A stretch of DNA of 46,418 nucleotides, taken from assembly GCA_018679695.1 (NCBI GenBank), contig JAHHKH010000300.1:1-46418 (forward strand), read 5' to 3'. Source of the stretch: Maribacter sp. GTDB taxonomy: Bacteria > Bacteroidota > Bacteroidia > Flavobacteriales > Flavobacteriaceae. Positions 46,158-46,418 of this stretch are shown here, one piece after another; positions within the stretch are counted from its first letter, which is position 1, and each line of letters begins with the position of its first letter. Made by a program: the position numbers and the translations under genes. The notes beneath the pieces are model-generated. The model had not been told where the DNA came from. It saw nothing but the letters and a program-made list of their open reading frames with translations, and made no database searches.

Positions 46158-46418
46158 ATGGATATTGGACTTCTATCGGTCAGTATGAATGTGTATTCTA
46201 CCAAGCGCATTGCAGAAGAGGCTGAAAATTTGGGACACTATATAGAATTGATCGATCATACCAAATGTTCGGTAAAACTGGGTTCAGGTAAACCAATGGT
46301 CTATTATCTGAATGAGAATGTAACCGATGCCTTTGATGCGATTATTCCGAGAATTGGGGCCAAAGTAACCAAGCATGGGGTGGCCATTGTAAAACAGTTC
46401 GAAATGAACGGCGTATTC
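46158..46418 (+). CDS. rimK: RimK-like ribosomal protein S6--L-glutamate ligase (ATP-grasp), truncated by window edge
   Basis: MDIGLLSVSMNVYSTKRIAEEAENLGHYIELIDHTKCSVKLGSGKPMVYYLNENVTDAFDAIIPRIGAKVTKHGVAIVKQFEMNGVF. Confidence 0.8.
   Translation, partial: MDIGLLSVSMNVYSTKRIAEEAENLGHYIELIDHTKCSVKLGSGKPMVYYLNENVTDAFDAIIPRIGAKVTKHGVAIVKQFEMNGVF

Overview
The window looks like a typical Flavobacteriaceae (Bacteroidota) chromosome segment: compact, low to moderate GC, with Bacteroidota-type -7 promoter elements (TAnnTTTG). I support about 46 protein-coding genes, two of them truncated by the window edges. I saw no tRNA, rRNA, CRISPR array, IS transposase or prophage. Main blocks are: an arsenosugar / rSAM-selenodomain-associated cluster at the left edge; a PadR regulator with two paralogous helical/TM proteins, a DUF5687 permease and an ABC ATPase; SprE/PorW (T9SS) and bactofilin; a split F-type ATPase operon (atpZ-like, DUF6168-like, atpB-E-F-H-A-G, with no atpD/atpC in the window); flippase-dut; TPR-DUF4292-EnvC; HU-CCDC81/SPOR and dprA; trpS/plsC; a lipoprotein-ECF sigma-TM/beta-barrel unit; recA; TrhP-like U32 peptidase, ferredoxin and TrhO; PSP1-gldH-PBP1A; a serine hydrolase, a methionine aminotransferase and an orphan Vsr endonuclease; sdhCAB; and partial rimK. 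The best leads are: (i) an unannotated structured + strand RNA with an intrinsic terminator between recA and the U32 gene (about 31612-31738); (ii) a 40-codon small ORF followed by a perfect intrinsic terminator (38852-39015), absent from the ORF track; (iii) the adjacency of both tRNA U34-hydroxylation enzyme families with a coupled ferredoxin between them; (iv) the PadR/HAAS-like module with a 16-bp palindrome over its promoter; (v) a 64-bp REP/MITE-like element and a partial copy inside the ATP synthase operon. All family names come from reading the sequence and recall; no searches were run.
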